This document shows positions 1-16,591 of a stretch of DNA of 64,000 bases, piece by piece (the first letter of the stretch is position 1; every line of letters starts with the position of its first letter). Source of the stretch: Anaeramoeba flamelloides (lineage: Eukaryota; Metamonada; Anaeramoebidae). The stretch covers positions 3,715,501 to 3,779,500 of the forward strand of contig JANTQA010000036.1 of NCBI GenBank assembly GCA_027625915.1. The letters run 5' to 3'. The notes under the pieces were generated by a model. That model searched no databases, was not told where the DNA came from, and was given only the letters and a program-made list of their open reading frames with translations. The translations under genes were made by a program, and so were the position numbers.

Positions 1-1288
1 AAACCAATTTACACATTTTAAAAATATCACATACGAAACTTAAGATCATAAACTTTGATATCTTTAATTAAAGTTTTACAAATAAACAAATGAAATTATT
101 ATGATTAATCAATTAATGATGAATGGATAACAATTTTGGATTTAAATCATTATATTAAGAATTGAGTTTAAAAAAGATATTTTCAAATAAATTTGCCTAC
201 TTTTTTGGAATAACTCAAAAATAACAAAAAAAAAAAAAAAAAAGTATTGGTAAATTTATTAAAATTTCACTAACAAATATTGATCTAACAATCATTAGAT
301 TGAATCAAATGATTTTATTTATGTTTTTTTAATTTAAAAAGAACTGAACTTTAATTTAATATCAATCTTTTTAAAAATTTTTTTGATCAAACAAAAAGTA
401 ATTATTTTACAAAGTACGAAATGAAAATCAAAAAAAAAATCAAAAATATTTTCCAAATTTCAGGAAATTATAAGATTGTTGTTATTATTATCAAAGAAGT
501 GTAAAATACACTCGAAGTGCCTTTAAATTTAAATTTCATTTCAGAACTTTAAGCATAAAATCATCGGTTCAATCGATTATTCATGAAAATGACACACCTG
601 AATTCTCTTTATGATTAAAAAGCAAAAGCAAAAAATTGAAAAGAAAAAAGGAAAAAAGAAAAAGAAAGAAATTTAAAAAATAAAAAGAAAAAATAACCAA
701 TGCTATTTGAAAGAAAGAACTCCCAAAATCACATCCATGGTACTTTAGATTAATTTCATTTAATTCGAAATATGATTATGAATGTTCATTTGGGGGATCG
801 TTGTTTAATTTTTGTAATTTCTTTTTTCTTTTAAATTGATGTTTTTTTTTTAAACTTTTGGAATTTTTTGCCTTTGCTTTTTTCTTTTTTATTTTCAATT
901 TACTCTTACTTTCATGTTTTAGTATACCTGTATTAGCAAGTAATCACTTGATCTTTCTGCTTTAAAACTCTTCTTATTAATAAAAAAGAAATCCAGCCAG
1001 ACAAAAAATGGAAAAAAAAATAAATTATAGCATTGTTATTCTTTTAACTGTTTTAATTGTAACAAAAAAAAAAATAAAAAATTGAATTAGGGCTTTCTAA
1101 ACGTTAATATCGAATGATTATTAAATTTGGTACCTAAGGCGAGGAAGGGGGTGTAATCTTATTTAATTTAGTTATTTTATCTAAACAATATAGATTCTGC
1201 TTGCGGATTTGTTTTAAAAGATTTAAAATAGGGTAGTAAAAATGAAAGAAAAAAATAAAGAAAAAGAATAAAAAAAAATAATTTTTTA
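1..1288. other. AT-rich sequence 3' of the BEACH exon; no gene seen
   Basis: No open frame of note and no BEACH or WD40 motif on either strand. On the minus strand this would be the intron following the SKP splice donor. It holds A and T homopolymers only. Confidence 0.5.
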
Positions 1289-1289
1289 C

Positions 1290-2181
1290 TGGTTTTGATA
1301 AATCTCTATAAATATTTGGATCGTTCAAATCTAACTTTTCACTTGTGTAATCTTTTAAAATCCAGGGGAATACTGGGTATTGTGTTAAATCATTATAAGT
1401 TCTTCCCGCGATTGTATTTAAATGCATTAAATAAGCAAAATTAGAAATTTTGTTCTCTTCCCATAATTTAGTGATTGCTGACAATTTTTTTTTTAAAACG
1501 GAAGTATCCAAATTGACATCTTTGATATTGGAAATGACATATTCATTTTTCATTGAATTTAATAGATTATATACTTGGTTTCTAATTTTTTTGCCACCAT
1601 TTAAATTGAGGAAATAATTGCCGCCATTTTCAGAAAATATTTCGATGGCTGTGGGTAAAAATAGAAAATTGATTTTATTTGCATGATTTAGTTCTTGATA
1701 GGAAATTTTTGTACATTTATGTTTTTGGGTGATTGTCTTTTTTTTTTTTTCATTTTCATTTTCGCCACTAAAAAATAAATTTTCATCATCCTCCGAAGTA
1801 TCAAAAGTAAAAAAATCCTTTTCAGCTGAGGAAATTGGTATAATTTCTTCAATTTCGTCATCAATGGTTACACTATAATTCGAAATGAAATATATATTGT
1901 TTTGGCAAATCAGCAGTAATCCGTCATGTACCCTCATTTCTTTTACCATTGAACAATTATATTTTGCAATAATTGTTTCCCCCATTTCTAAAAACATCAT
2001 TATTCTTTGATTCAATTTTATATTTAATAATAATTGTTCGTTATTAATTTCTTCTTCTGTATTTTCATTTTCTTCTTCATCATCGTCATCTTTGACTTCT
2101 ATTTTGTTTTTGTTTTCATTTTTTTTTTCTATTTCTTTTTTTTCAATTTCGAAATTATTATTATTATTATTATTATTATTA
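1290..2181 (-). CDS. BEACH-family protein, PH-BEACH and start of BEACH domain (3' end missing)
   Basis: The coding frame begins in the AAT repeat, passes an acidic linker ([17 protein letters not shown]) and enters the PH-BEACH domain ([18 protein letters not shown], then [12 protein letters not shown]). The BEACH domain proper starts with [18 protein letters not shown], then [17 protein letters not shown], then [11 protein letters not shown], all strongly conserved in the family. After SKP the sequence is GTAAAAAATT, a good splice donor at 1289. Family members go on for about 200 more BEACH residues and usually WD40 repeats, and often a FYVE finger. None of this can be found on either strand in positions 1-1288. 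So either the intron is longer than 1.29 kb and the last exons lie outside the window, or the gene is truncated. A Met at 2015 is internal, not a true start. Confidence 0.82.

Positions 2182-2250
<69 letters not shown>
2155..2250. repeat. (ATT)n/(AAT)n microsatellite in the BEACH gene
   Basis: A trinucleotide run interrupted by a T7 (2182-2188, plus strand). It encodes poly-Asn, and the interruption shifts the frame of the BEACH gene. Confidence 0.9.
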
Positions 2251-5200
2251 CATCTTGATTTATTTTTTCTTCCTTTTCCAATTTATTAAATTTTAATTGT
2301 TGGTTTAATTTTTCTAATTGTTTAGGCTGTATTTTAGTTGATAGAGTTTTTTGCAATCTTAACATTCTTTTTTGAAGCATCATTTTAGTTTTTTTGATTT
2401 GGAGTGGAGTTTTTGCCATATTTTGATAAATTTGATTATTTGTTGTTTTCATCAATTTTTTTCTAATTCGAAATTTACCTTCAGTGCGATCCAATTTCCA
2501 TCTAGATACTTTATTTTCAATTAAAGGATCAAAAATGGAATTTTTCCGAATTAATTGTAATTTCAATTCCTTCCATTTTGAAGTCAAATAGTTTTGTTTA
2601 TCAATTTGAATTAGTTGAATTCTATGGAAGCGCTTTTTTAAAAAGTCAATAAATTCATTAGAATTGTTAAAATCTGTTAAAATTATTTGTTCGTTTTCAT
2701 TTGGCTTTTCTAAATCAGAATCTAAAATGTTATTATTAAGTTCAATTCCACTTTTTCTTTTAATTTCCGTTTTTTCGAAATTCTTTTTTTCCTTTTTATT
2801 ATTTTCTGTATTTTCTAATTCTTCTTCGATATTTTCCGAATTTCCATCAACTTTCTTTCCGTTATCTTGTTCTTTCTCATTTAAAGACTTTCTTTCTAAT
2901 ATTAATTCTTGTTCCTTTTGAATATAACTTGACCAAACATTAGTCATTTGAATTTTAAAGGCCTTTTTAATTTTATTTAAATTATCATTAAAATAAATTA
3001 AAAATTGTTTTTTATCACTTTGAATTAGTTGAAAACCTTCATCCAATAAATTTTTATTTAGATTTTCCTTATTTTGATAAACAAATAAGATTCTGCATTG
3101 GAAAGTTAGTTTATCTAATATATAATTCCAAAAGATCATTGACAATTTTTTAATTTTTTTGTTTGGAGATAATAAGTAATTAAATAAATTATGGAAAATG
3201 CATGCTAAAAAATTATTATTTGTAAATCTTTTCTTGATGATTAATTGCTTTTTTAATATCAGCAAATTTAAAAATTTGATGATTAATTCAGTTGAACTTA
3301 ATGTTTTCATATTATATAGAATTATTCTATTTAATAAATTTAAAAATATTTGTAAATTTGGATCAATTTTTTTTTCCTTGGTACTGTCATTTAAATTGAT
3401 TTTATTATTATTCAAGATTGAATAAATATTAATTATTTTTAGAAATAGATTCAAACAGATGAAGTCCCTTTCTTTATTGTTTTGAAATAAATCTTCCCAA
3501 AGATTGTCTATAATAATTATTGATATTTTTATTAAATTATTTGTAAATCCTTTAATTTTATTAGGAAGGAAATTTTTTTTTTTTTTAAATAATTTATTTA
3601 ATTTTTTTATTATTATTAGTAAAATTTTATTTTTTAGTTGCTTGATGAAAATTAAATTGCTATTTGAGATTAATTGGAAAAAATTATTATATAAAGTACT
3701 GATCTTATTTGTTGATTTCATAGTTTGATAAAATAATTCACTAATTAATTCAATTAATAATAAATAATTACTTTCCTTGTTGTTGGTGGTGGTGGTTGTG
3801 GTGGTGTTTTTGTTTTTGTTTTTGTTGTTGTTGTTGCTGCTGCTGCTGCTGTTATTATTATTAGCATTATCATTATCATTATTATTGTTTAAGCTGTTTT
3901 CAAATGTTATTAATTTAGTTAATAAAATTAAATGTTCATCTTTTCTAAAATAATCTTGAACATTAATTGAGTATTTGATCAAATATTTTAAAAATTTGAT
4001 CAAATGTTTCTTTAATATAGTTATTGTATTATTTTGATTGACTTTTGTATTAATATTAATCAATAATTTCAAAATAATATTAATAATTTCAATACAATAA
4101 ATATTATTATCATTAATAATAATATTCATATTATTCATATTATTATTTTTATTATCATTATTATTCTCATTAATATTTGTCTCATTATATTTTTTGCTAA
4201 TAAATTTTTTTAAATTTTGATAATTAAATTCATTTTTTTTTAAAAATAATATTTTTGAATTACCTAATAATAAACTAATTAATAATAAAAAGATTTTTGA
4301 ATTAAAATTAAATTTTAAAAATAACTTGGTAATTATTTGTATTCCGTTTTCTTGTTTAAATTTATTTAAAAAGGATAATTTGTAATTAATCAACAAAATT
4401 ATAATTTTAAAAACCTTTATATGATAATAATTTTCAAAATTTAAGTCAAGTTTATTAATTATATTTAGGGACCAATTGATATCAAAATTATTAAATAGCA
4501 ATTGAATGATTTTTTCATTCTCTTTATCCCTCGTTTTATCCCTTTCCCGCTCTTCAATTAAATTATAATTTATTAGCTTTATTAAAACCTTTAATAACAA
4601 TTGTGTTCTATCGAAATTATTTATTTTTTGATCAATTTTAGAAATGTATATTAAAAAATTTGAAAAAAATTTAATTTCATTAATTGTAAAACAATTTTGT
4701 AAAAAGATTTCTAAAAAGTTGATCATTTCCACCAATATGTTATAATCTAGATTTGTGTTAATAGTTAAGCAATAAAATAAATGATTCAAAATATTCAAAT
4801 TATTTAATTGGTAAATATTAAATGACTTGTGAATATTTTTTTCATTAATAAAATAATTTAAATAATGATAGATCAAAATTTGCAATTTAGGCTTTAAATT
4901 GATTGTAAATTGCTTATCCAATATGATGTTATCAATTGCTGACTTGTTTGAAAATACAGATAATTCTGGTTTGTGTGGGTTTAGTCCAATTAATTTGAAT
5001 AAAATTGTAATGGTTTGGTCATTAATTATTTTTTTTTTCAAATTTAAAAAATATATTAATAAGGAATAGCCATCAATTCGTTCCATTTCAATGGTTTGAA
5101 GCGAATTGTTTTCAATTAATTTAATTAAGCATTCTAAAGTGAGATTTAAATACTCGGTGGTTTTGCTGTTTTCTACAATTAATAAAAAAAATAATGGCCC

Positions 5201-6716
5201 ACCAATTTGAATTAATTTTGAATTAATACCTAAATTTAAATATTTTTTGACCTTTCCTTGGACTTGAAGATAAGGTCTGCCATTTAAATTTATAATATTG
5301 CGATATAATTTTTTTGAAATCTTTTCATTGCTATTGTTATTTTTAATTAAATAATAATAATTTATATCGCTGTCATTATGATAATTATTATGATTATTAT
5401 GATTATGAAGATTATAATTTTCGATCGACTTCGTTTTTCTAAAACTGAAATGCTTTGATGTGATTTTATTTAAATTTTCTTTTTTTTTCGAAATTTGAAA
5501 ATATACAGATTTTTGATGCTTTCTAATTCTCTTTTTACTTCTTCTATTGTGCTCTTTTTCTTTGGAATTATTATTTTCATGGACAATTTTGATTTTTTTT
5601 ATTTTTTTTTTTTCATTTTCTTTGGAATTTGGCTTGGTTTCTTCTTTATTTTTCATACTAATTTTTGCTTTGTTTGTTTTTTTATTAATCAAATAATAAT
5701 TAAAAAAGTTATAAGAAAAAATAATTTTTTCATTTAATCCAGGAATAGAACAATGGTTTAAATCTAAGTTTTTCTCAATTAATTCGTTCGTTAATTTTTT
5801 GACAACTGGTAAATTTTCATTATTAAATACTTGCCATGTTTTAAATTGGTTAAAGTTATTTAAAAATAGCCCAATATAATTTGGCCCCAATAAATAAATT
5901 TTCAAAACTTCATAATTATTTAATCCATATTCAAATAGATTTAGGGAAGTCAATCTATACTTGATGTTTGCTCTAACTTTTAATTCATTTGGTATTCCAA
6001 AAATAATGGAAAATTTTGAATTAGCCGAATTTGGGAAGGGTAATTTAACTTTTTGAATGTTTCGTCCATTTACAAATAAATTACATGTGTCGTGTTGTAA
6101 TTTGTAATGGGTGTGTAAAATAACGATATGATACCATTTCTTTTCTTTAAAATGGAATTTATCAAAGCATATTAATGATTTTTCTGAACTTCTAAAATAT
6201 AATTTATTATTTTTGAGAAATAGATTCGAAATAGATTTTTTATCTAAACTTTGGATCGTGAAAATAAATAATGGAATGTTATTGTTCAAATTTTCTCCCT
6301 TTGTTCCATTAGTAGTAGTAGTAGTAGTGTTAGTATTATTATTATTGGTGGTGGTGATGGTGTTATTGTTGTTGTTGTTGTTGTTGTTGCTGTTGATGTT
6401 ATTACTATGATAATCAAAATAAACCCAATTCGAAAAAGAATAAGAAGTTGGTGGTGGCCAATTTAAATAGGTTTCATTCAATTCATTAATATATAGTCTA
6501 CCCATTTTTGGATCTTTTAAATTAAATTCAAAATAAGAAGGCGACTTTCCATATTTGATCATGGAGTATAAGCATTTTAAATGATTTATTGAAAATTTGC
6601 CACTTCTATTTGGATTAAATAATTGTAAAAAGTTTCTAAATTCTTCAATATTTATACAAGAGCTGCCTATTAAACTAATTGTATTTAAAGTCAATTTTTG
6701 AAAAATCTGCTCGTTG

Positions 6717-9731
<3,015 letters not shown>

Positions 9732-10828
9732 AAAAAGAAAAAAACTTTAAATAAAAAAAATGTAAAAAATGATTTTACTTTTTTTCTTTTTTCTCTTTTC
9801 TCTTTTCTCATCGGTTGTTTCCTTGATAGCGTGCACTCCTAAACTTAGAATCTGAAAATTTGTTTTTTCAGGGATCATAAACACAAAAATTTTCTTGCAA
9901 ATATTTGATTTTGTTCTTTGTAACCATTTGTTCCTTTATGAATAGTTATTATATTTTTTTTGGAAATACCTTCTCTGAATAACGTACAAACCACAAAGTA
10001 AAAAGAACAACATATTTGATCTTAATCAAATGGATTAAATAAATAGTGCTAAGGTAAATTAATATATATTTTGTAGGATCTGTGTAATAACTGGTATTTT
10101 TTTGTCTATTTGTCTTTGAAAAAATTTTTAATGTTTCCAAAATCAAAAATTGTTGCTGTTTTTGTTCGTAATATTTGTTTTTTTGTAAAGTATTTTAATA
10201 ATAATCCTTGATGTGTTTTAACAAAAATCACCAAAGAAAAAGTGATAGTGCACGTTGGAGTACTGTATTATCAAAAATGAACTTTTTTTGGGAATCTGAA
10301 AAAACTAATCTTAAGTACTACTTTCCCGCCCTGGAGGGTGTTTAGTTATTATGTTATTCTTACACTCTCTTCTCAAAAAGAATTTTCATACTGAAAAAAT
10401 TGTTCAACAAAATTCCGAATTTGAAAGTTAAAAAATACATACACAAACAAAAAAAAAATTTTCAAAGAAATTTTTAAGGAAAAATTTTAAAAAAATAAGT
10501 TTAAGGATTTATCAATCACTATTTCAAATTTTAAAACACTCCAGACTTGTCAAAATAAGGAGAAAAAAATTTTAGAACAGCTTGAGGAATTGTTTTGAAT
10601 TAATTAAAATAAGTTGAAATAGTAATTATCAAATTTTAAGGGCTTAGTTTACCATGAGAAGCCATATATTAAATTTTGTTGTTACTAAATGCAATTACAT
10701 TAGTATTCCATCTTTCAAATATCTCTAAAAATCAATTAGTAAAATCGAAATATTCTTGATCTTATCAATTGTAAAATAATCATTATATTAGTAAAACAAG
10801 TCCGGAAATTCAGAAAAAAATTTTTATA
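9732..10828. other. Upstream region of the BEACH gene; no gene seen
   Basis: AT-rich, with T-rich tracts near 9775-9805. It presumably carries the BEACH promoter, but no specific element can be named. Near 10636 is TTTTAAGGGCTTAG, resembling ends of the TTAAGGG repeat family found elsewhere in the window. Confidence 0.4.
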
Positions 10829-11295
10829 CAGTGATCAAAATAAAGCGTGCACAACGACAAAAATCCGTGTTTCAAAATATTATCCGTGCTTTTTTTTATT
10901 CTTGTGCCAAGGCAACATCCAATCTACTACCAAATAGTATACCTAAGTTCAAATCAATTTTCAAAGTAAAGGACTGGTTATTTTTAGTAAAATTTAAATT
11001 ATTAATGCAAATAGTTGAAAATTTTCCATAATATTCTCAATTTTTTTTTTTTTTTATTATTAAAATTTTATGAAAAAATTAACTCTATTTTTTGAGATAA
11101 ATTTTCCAATTTGATCCTTCATTTTTAGAATTTCTTTTTAAATAATAGAACTTTAAGAAACCAATACCATATTTTTTTAGGGTTTATTATTGGTTTCTTT
11201 GATTGGTTAATGTATAGGTTTTCTATAACAAAAAAACTCGCTTTTTATTTTGAAACACGCTTTATATTTTTTTGCACGCTTTATTTTGACTACAG
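10829..11295 (+). mobile_element. Short Tc1/mariner-type element, copy 1
   Basis: About 467 bp flanked by TA on both sides. The left end is CAGTGATCAAAATAAAGCG; the right end, reverse-complemented, is CTGTAGTCAAAATAAAGCG. A second copy lies in inverted orientation at 16592-17068. The two share a 45-50 residue open stretch (FQNIIRA.FYSC, then LLPNSIPKFKSIFKVK) that I do not recognise and that may be non-coding. TA duplications and CAGT-type ends are typical of Tc1/mariner. No transposase is present, so it is non-autonomous. Confidence 0.75.
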
Positions 11296-11940
11296 TAACA
11301 ACACAAATTTAAAGATTGGATTACGATATTCAGATTATACAGTTGCAGAATATCTTTCGTGAATTTGATACGAAATGTAAAAAAATTGCTAAAAAATTCA
11401 ATTGTTTACAATTAAATAATTAACGAATAGATTATTTTGATCAATTATTTCTGAAAGAATGGTAATATTTTGATTTTATAAATTAGCTTTTACAAAAGCA
11501 AATAAAAATAATCATTCTTTGGCTTTTTATGCTGGTGGTTATTGACTTAATCATTGAAATTAAAATATTAAAAAAATAGTTACTTTTATAAAACTAATTA
11601 TAAAAAATTAAATCCCTTGATATTATTATTTTGGAGTTTCTTATTTTAGATTTGGAAAAAGAATGATTAAAATAAAATCACTAAAAAGAAAATTTTTAAT
11701 AGTGATACTTTATAAAAAATTAAATAATTTATGGTGTAATTTTCTTTAGAATGGATTTTTTAGAGTCGTTTGAGATAAATTAGCACAGGTGTCATTTACA
11801 CCCAATTACAATATATTTTAATCTAAGAGAAATCTAAAGTGATTCAAACCCTTTAAAATCAAATTTTATTCAGGATCAAGAAGAGTACAATTGCTGGAAT
11901 AGTGGAATTCTGAAAATTTATCTTTTTGTTATATAAGAAA

Positions 11941-12032
11941 GTCTCAGGGTGTAAATTTAAATGAGATTTTGTAACTATACCGGGGGGTGGGGGGGGGGGG
12001 GGTATCGGGAATTTCACTTTTTACACCTGAAA
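11941..12032. repeat. Small inverted repeat around a G-rich run
   Basis: Arms beginning CAGGGTGTAAA (left) and CAGGTGTAAAA (right, reverse complement) run in toward ACTATACC and GATACC and enclose about 20 nearly uninterrupted Gs (11982-12002). This looks like a tiny inverted-repeat element. It is striking in a genome this poor in GC. Confidence 0.5.
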
Positions 12033-13599
12033 AAAATAGTTTTTAATAAAAAAAATTTTAAATTCGGGAAGTGCCTAAGTTTTTATTAATTTAAGAAATA
12101 AACAAACTATTTATATATTTTTCAGTTTGATTATAAAAATAAAAAAAATCTAAAAGTAAATAAAGGAAATTAATAACTTCTACTTTAAATAATAAAAAGA
12201 AAAAATAATGATTTAAAACAATTAATTATTTCCGATCTTTAGTTATTCCAATCTAATAAAACACCTGAGAAAATGTAAATTTTGATCATCCCCATGTAAG
12301 AATAGATTGGTTTCAAAACCTAAAAAAATCAGAACAACTTATTATAAACACAAGTAAGGTAAAATCAAAAAAACTATATTTATTTTAATCGCTTTTTAAA
12401 AAATATATGTCTATTTTTTGAAAAATAATAAAACATAAAAAACCTGGTTATTTTGTATATTTTATTATTGAAATTTACTATTAAAATCTTAAATATTTGG
12501 GGTAAAGTTTATCTTTCAACTAGAGAATGTTATACTTATTTTGCAAATTCTGTCTTATTTTAAAATGTAATCGTTTGTGTCTCATGTTGAATACCTTTAC
12601 AAATTTGTGGGTTCAAATTTAACAATTTATATTAAATATTTGTGGGGAATTCTGTTATTGTGAGTTTTTCCTCTTGTGTGTAAAGAAGCTGTTCCTCTGA
12701 TTTTGATTTTCAATTTAAAATATTTTTTGGTGTATTTTGAAGTTGGTAATTTACTTATATTTTTTAGCTTTGTATTCATATATTTGTGGTAAATATTATT
12801 AAAAACTGAAATATATCATGAATTATAAAAAAGGTGGGCTGGGTTTTTATTTAGTATAAATAATAAATTCTGGAAAAACAATCAAAACTTTTTTTTTAAC
12901 ATATATATACAAATGTTGATTTTTTTTTGTTTTTATTTGAATTGTTTCATAACCATAAAAATTCAATTTAATCCAATTTAATCTAAATTATGTTTTTTAT
13001 AACCAATTGTATCTACAGGGTAATTTTGTGTATGGACCATGTTGTAACAAGGTGGGTTGTTTACAATAATTAAATTTTGAAAGGTATTTGGTTCTTTTTA
13101 TTTTGATTTTATTTTAAGAGCAGAAACTTACTATTTTTTTTCTTGTAAAAATAAATTAAAATATATTTTAAAAGTTATATGGGGTGTATAAGTATAGATT
13201 GAATAAAATTCCCACTTGATTAAAAATAGAAAATATTAAAATAATTAATCGGTGGAAATAATAACTGGTTTTTAGTAAAAGTAGATTACTTTAAATAAAA
13301 ATTTTGACCTTTTAAGCATGTTAATTATTTTCTGATAAAATTAAGTCTATATAAAGATATGTATGTGTATTTATTTGTGGTTGGAAATGAAATAATTAAG
13401 TGTGAGGGGGGTGTTAATGAAAGAAAAAATGTTTTTCATTAAATAATGTGTTTATCTTTGATTTTTTTAACGGTGTTTCACATCACAGATGGTTTTTTTA
13501 ATCAGGATTAACAACTGATAAGAATGGTCATTTTTTTTTTTCAATTTCAAATGGAGGAAGCTAAAATATCATTGGTATATGTTTGAAGTAAATCCTAGA

Positions 13600-13990
13600 C
13601 AAATTTTTTTAACTCGGGTACCAAAATGAATCCAATTTTGAAAATTTTATTTTCTCAAAAGTTTATATTTTGGAATCAAAAAATAAAAATTATTTCAACA
13701 GAGCGAATTTCTACAAACATTTTCTGCATATTAAAGTCCCGTTTGAAAATTATTTTTTACTGATCCCTTGAAATCAAAGAAGGGATTTTTTATTTGGTAC
13801 CAAAAATCTATTAAAAAAATGATTCTTTTGATTCCATTCCAAAGTAGAATGATTTTGTTTTCAAGAATAAAAAAAATATATATACAAATTGTCAAAAAGT
13901 TGATTAAACCAGCGATCTCGAGAAGAATAACCCAAATACTAAATCTATTTCAAAATAATTAGCACCTTAAAAATCAAAATTTGATAATAA
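13600..13990 (-). repeat. Dispersed repeat, copy 1
   Basis: Contains AAAATGATTCTTTTGATTCC and TTTGGTACCAAAAATC. The reverse complement matches 35530-35840 over several blocks, for example GGTTATTCTTCT and TTTAATCAACTTTT. No coding capacity is seen. Confidence 0.55.
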
Positions 13991-14660
13991 ATCTTTTTTA
14001 TATATTGTAGTTATCTATTATAATAAAAAATTTTTCTATATTAATATTCAGTTCTATACACGAGAAATATTTGTTTTTAATCTCATTATAAAATAAAAAA
14101 AAGTAAAAAAAAATGGGACATTTATTATGAAATTTAGTTTATATTTTTTTGTGAAAGAATTAATTCTCTTTAAAAAATTTTTCAAAATCTATTTATTAAT
14201 TATTAAAATTTGAGAATGATGTAATTTTATAACAAAAACCAAATTTAAACTGTAAATAAGTTGAGATTAATCATTGAAATAAAAAAAGAATTATTTTATT
14301 CAAAGTAATCAAAAAAAGAATTATTTGGGGTTTTTTTTTAGAACAAAATTCAAAATGTAAACTCTGTTTGTAACAACTTTTCAAGTAAAGAAAAACAAAA
14401 TGTTTGAATTGTAAAAAAGAAGCAAGGATTAAAAAAAAAAAAAATGAATTAAAATTTCAAGTAGGATCTGAAGTTTATTTTTTAGAAGCCCCTTAAAGTC
14501 AAAAAGGAACAGGATGATTAAGAAATAAGAGAAATATTAAAGAAGTGGCAATTTATTTTATTTGTCGCATATTCAACAAAAAAAAAAAAAATACATAATT
14601 TAGCATTGTATTTTGTACTTTTTTTTAATTTTTTTTTCATTAATAAAGGTAATTACAAAT

Positions 14661-15900
14661 TTATTTCTTCTTCTTTTTCTTTTTTTTGTCTTTTTTTTTC
14701 ATTTTTTTCATTTCTTTTTTCATTTTTTTCTTATCTTTTTTGTTTACCTTCATTTTCTTTCCACCCATCATCTGATTTTGTTGTCCCATCATCATGTTTT
14801 GTTGGTTCATCATCATATTTTGTTGGTTCATCATGTTATTTTGGTTCATCATGTTGTTTTGTCCCATCATTTGGTTGTTCATCATCATGTTATTTTGTCC
14901 CATCATTTGATTGTTCATCATTTGATTGTTCATCATGTTTTGTTGGTTCATCATGTTCTGTTGGTTCATCATGTTTTGTTGATTCATCATGTTTTGTTGG
15001 TTCATCATGTTATTTTGGTTCATCATGTTATTTTGGTTCATCATGTTGTTTTGGTTCATCATGTTGTTTTGTCCCATCATTTGGTTTTGGTTCATCATTT
15101 GGTTTTGATTGTTCATCATGTTGTTTTGTTGTTGTTTTTGGACAACTTTTTTTTGGAAAGGAGTTCCACTATTAGAATTGAATAAGGATGAGAAAAAATA
15201 TATAAATCAAAAAAAAAAAAAAAAGAAAATTCGTATGAATTAAGGATTGAGAGAAGAAGAAGAGTTTTTTAAAATAAAAACAAATCTTTTTTTAAAAAAA
15301 AAAAATAAATAAAAAAGGAGAAAAATTATAATTACGTTGGAGCATAGTGTAAAATTAAATGAAGTTTTCCTTTTCCTTTTGAATTTTTTTTTTTTCCTTC
15401 AATGTTATGCCATTCATCTTTTGGTTGGTTGTCCATGAGAGCAGCAACAGGGAATCTTACAATTCCAAGTAAATCGTGACTTCCAATACGATCCCAATCA
15501 GAAATTGCAACAACCAAATTGTCTTTAACTCTATTTTTTTGATTAAATTTTTTGTTTTTATGAAGAGGGAAACGATTAAAAAGAAAAGAACAAATTAGTT
15601 AAAATCGTGATAATTCAGTTTTAATAATTATTTTTCGCAAAGGATATAAAAAAGGCCTTTTTTAAAAAAAAAAGAGAAAAAAAAAAAAAAAAAAGATAAT
15701 TTATAAAATACTTACGGATCTTTAATAGTGAGTGTATAAGTTTCATTCCAGACAGGATCAAGTGTTTTCTTGACAACTTTTGATTTGTGGAATGGCTTTG
15801 TTCCGTTAATTGAGACTGAACAATAAGGATCAGATTTTCCACCAACATCGGCAGATTTCAAGCCTCTAGCTTCGATTAATTTAATATGGAGTTTGCTCAT
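14661..15900 (-). CDS. C2-domain protein with Met/Asn/Gln-repeat and poly-Lys tail
   Basis: Three exons: 15900-15716, 15530-15336 and 15168-14661, giving 295 residues. Introns are 185 and 167 nt, with donors GTAAGTATTT and GTAATTATAA and acceptors ending TAG. Phases agree at both joints: CC+A restores IKDPVKDNLVV, and AC+T restores YAPTGTPFQKK. Residues 1 to about 125 form one C2 domain, a calcium-dependent phospholipid-binding module. The acidic loop residues are in place: SADVGGKSDPY, then LDPVWNE, then SDWDRIGSHD. The tail is an Asn/Gln/Met repeat (units like MMNQNN and MMNQQN), then GGKKMKVNKK and a long Lys run. The Lys run could add membrane or nucleic acid affinity; that is inference. 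The ATG at 15900 starts directly with the first C2 strand (MSKLHIKLIEARGL). The gene looks intact. Confidence 0.9.
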
Positions 15901-16591
15901 AAGGAGAAAAAAAGAGAAAAAAATGAATTTTTTAAATCAAAAAATACTTTTAATGATTATTTATCAGCCAAAGTAAGAATTTTGTGATTACGTATCTCAT
16001 TGGAAATAAAAAGAGGTTAGGATTTATTTTTTAAATATTCTACAAAAAGAAACAAACCAATAAATGGATTATTTTAAAATTTAAAAGTTTTCTTCTTTAG
16101 TAAACAAATTTGAAGAGACAAGCTTTTCGATCAAAAGAAAAAATCTTTTCATTTTGTAAAAAGTTTTTTTAAAAAAAAAAATTCTTTGTTTTAATGGTTT
16201 TCAATGAAACGATAAAGACGTATGTTTTGTTTTAATAAATGAACAAAAAGCAAAAACACAATCTAGAACAATATTTGGAAAATATTTAACTTGGAAAGTA
16301 AAGAACTGTAATTTTCTTTTATCATAAGAACTGTTCGATCCATGATAAAATTTTGAAATTCGCGTTTGAATAATGTTTGCAGTTTTTCAACCAACCACCA
16401 ATGAAGCTGGACATCACACTTACTTAAATTTCAAATTAAATAGGTGAATATTTTGGTTGATAATATTTCTATTCCAAGTTTTATTTGTCGTTTTTCGGAA
16501 ACCCAAAATAGACATAAATATCCAATAAAATAGGATGGATTAAATCGTCCAAGAAAAAACACGTCTTTCAATTAAATTAATAAAGTTTTTA
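15901..16591. other. Upstream region of the C2 gene; nothing specific seen
   Basis: AT-rich and stop-dense on both strands. It presumably holds the C2 gene promoter, but no site is recognisable. Confidence 0.4.

Larger units (their letters stand above)
11296..14660. other. Gene-poor AT-rich stretch with repeats
   Basis: No supported gene. It contains the G-run hairpin (11941-12032) and a repeat at 13600-13990 that recurs inverted at 35530-35840. The rest shows only AT-rich, stop-dense sequence. Confidence 0.45.

Noticed and set aside
10831-11031. Small protein gene
   Set aside because: It begins within the terminal repeat of a short Tc1-type element and has no recognisable domain. Kept only as a question about the element.
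14606-15185. Plus-strand 190-residue frames rich in His/Val/Leu or Ser/Cys/Phe
   Set aside because: They are antisense to the MMNQ repeat exon of the C2 gene. The minus strand has matching splice phases and a domain.
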